Source of the DNA: Betaproteobacteria bacterium SG8_40 | GTDB taxonomy: Bacteria; Pseudomonadota; Gammaproteobacteria; Burkholderiales; Eutrophovitaceae | Direction of reading: 5' to 3' | DNA length: 6,477 nucleotides | NCBI GenBank assembly: GCA_001304425.1 | Contig: LJTS01000162.1 | Span: 1 to 6,477 of the forward strand | Shown: positions 6,250 to 6,477 of the stretch, one piece after another | Layout: each line of letters opens with the position of its first letter | How positions within the stretch are numbered: the stretch's first letter is position 1 | Translations under genes and position numbers: made by a program | Notes under the pieces: generated by a model | The model's database searches: none | Seen by the model: the letters and a program-made list of their open reading frames with translations, nothing else | What the model was told of the DNA's origin: nothing

Positions 6250-6477
6250 GTCCGGAGCGGGCAATACGGTTGCGCCGTCAATCGCGCGGCGGCGAGCACT
6301 GCATGCGCTCGCCGCCGGCGTTTGCATGCTGGTGGTTCGTCCCGCGTCGGCGACGCGCGAAGCGCTCGTCGCGGCGCTGCGCGAAACCTTCGGCCAGAGC
6401 CTGATCGCGCGGGAACGGGTGAAGCTGGATCTGCCGCTGCTGGCGGAGAGCGGAAACGTGGTACCGGTCACGGTGAG
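6227..6477 (+). CDS. soxY: SoxY sulfur-carrier protein, N-terminal part (runs off the window)
   Basis: Eighty-three residues are visible before the window ends. A twin-arginine-like signal (ARRRALHAL, residues 20-28), a hydrophobic core (about 27-37) and a PASA cleavage site (39-42) indicate export. The mature start matches the SoxY family: an ALRETFGQ helix (50-57), then VKLDLP and LAESGNVVPVTV (72-83), the first strands of the SoxY domain, where many homologues read AENGN-VP. SoxY pairs with SoxZ and carries thiosulfate-derived sulfur on a C-terminal GGCGG cysteine, which lies beyond the window. The ATG at 6227 is the only reasonable start: an in-frame TGA sits at 6218-6220, and the next in-frame ATG (6326) is inside the signal. 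The gene overlaps the large-subunit gene by 23 bases with only a weak ribosome site (GAAGAA, 6219-6224), suggesting coupled translation. A fused SoxYZ-like carrier is the main alternative. Confidence 0.82.
   Translation, partial: MGSATRPESGAGNTVAPSIARRRALHALAAGVCMLVVRPASATREALVAALRETFGQSLIARERVKLDLPLLAESGNVVPVTV

Noticed and set aside
5218..6471. Long minus-strand open frame of 417 codons opposite the large subunit and SoxY genes
   Set aside because: It is the G+C-driven shadow of two well-supported plus-strand genes, is rich in Arg and Ala, and shows no domain.

Overview
The window is about 6.5 kb of G+C-rich DNA (around 60% by eye) with strong GGAGG-type ribosome sites. It looks like a chromosomal segment of a proteobacterium. 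The pairing of a Tat-exported xanthine-oxidase-family enzyme with a SoxY-type sulfur carrier, plus a PilZ protein, would suit a beta- or gammaproteobacterium, but the sequence does not fix the genus. There are no RNA genes, CRISPR arrays, insertion sequences or long repeats.

Layout: (1) 1-362, the C-terminal end of an ABC exporter ATPase, entering from the left. (2) 608-1369, an unrecognised 253-residue protein with two N-terminal membrane segments. (3) 1370-1717, a gene-poor stretch that opens with a small hairpin. (4) 1718-2824, a six-bladed NHL-repeat beta-propeller protein resembling the peptidyl-amidating-lyase-like group. (5) 2892-3236 on the minus strand, a single-domain PilZ protein with both c-di-GMP-binding motifs, convergent with the propeller gene. 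(6) 3237-3610, a divergent regulatory gap. (7) 3611-6477, a plus-strand operon of three genes: a small [2Fe-2S] subunit, a large molybdopterin-binding subunit with its own Tat signal, and the N-terminus of a SoxY protein running off the right edge.

The three-gene operon is the most interesting part. The two subunits form an IorAB-type enzyme of the xanthine oxidase family. It has two [2Fe-2S] clusters and a molybdenum cofactor but no FAD subunit, and the small subunit is probably carried to the periplasm by the large subunit's Tat signal. The SoxY start codon lies inside the last codons of the large-subunit gene (23-nt overlap), and an in-frame stop lies six bases before that start, so translation of the two is probably coupled. 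SoxY normally carries sulfur intermediates on a C-terminal cysteine for the Sox thiosulfate-oxidising system, whose usual molybdenum enzyme (SoxCD) belongs to the sulfite oxidase family. A xanthine-oxidase-family enzyme tied to SoxY is therefore an unexpected combination. It could be a periplasmic hydroxylase or dehydrogenase that uses a SoxYZ-like carrier. This is inference; the substrate cannot be read from the sequence.
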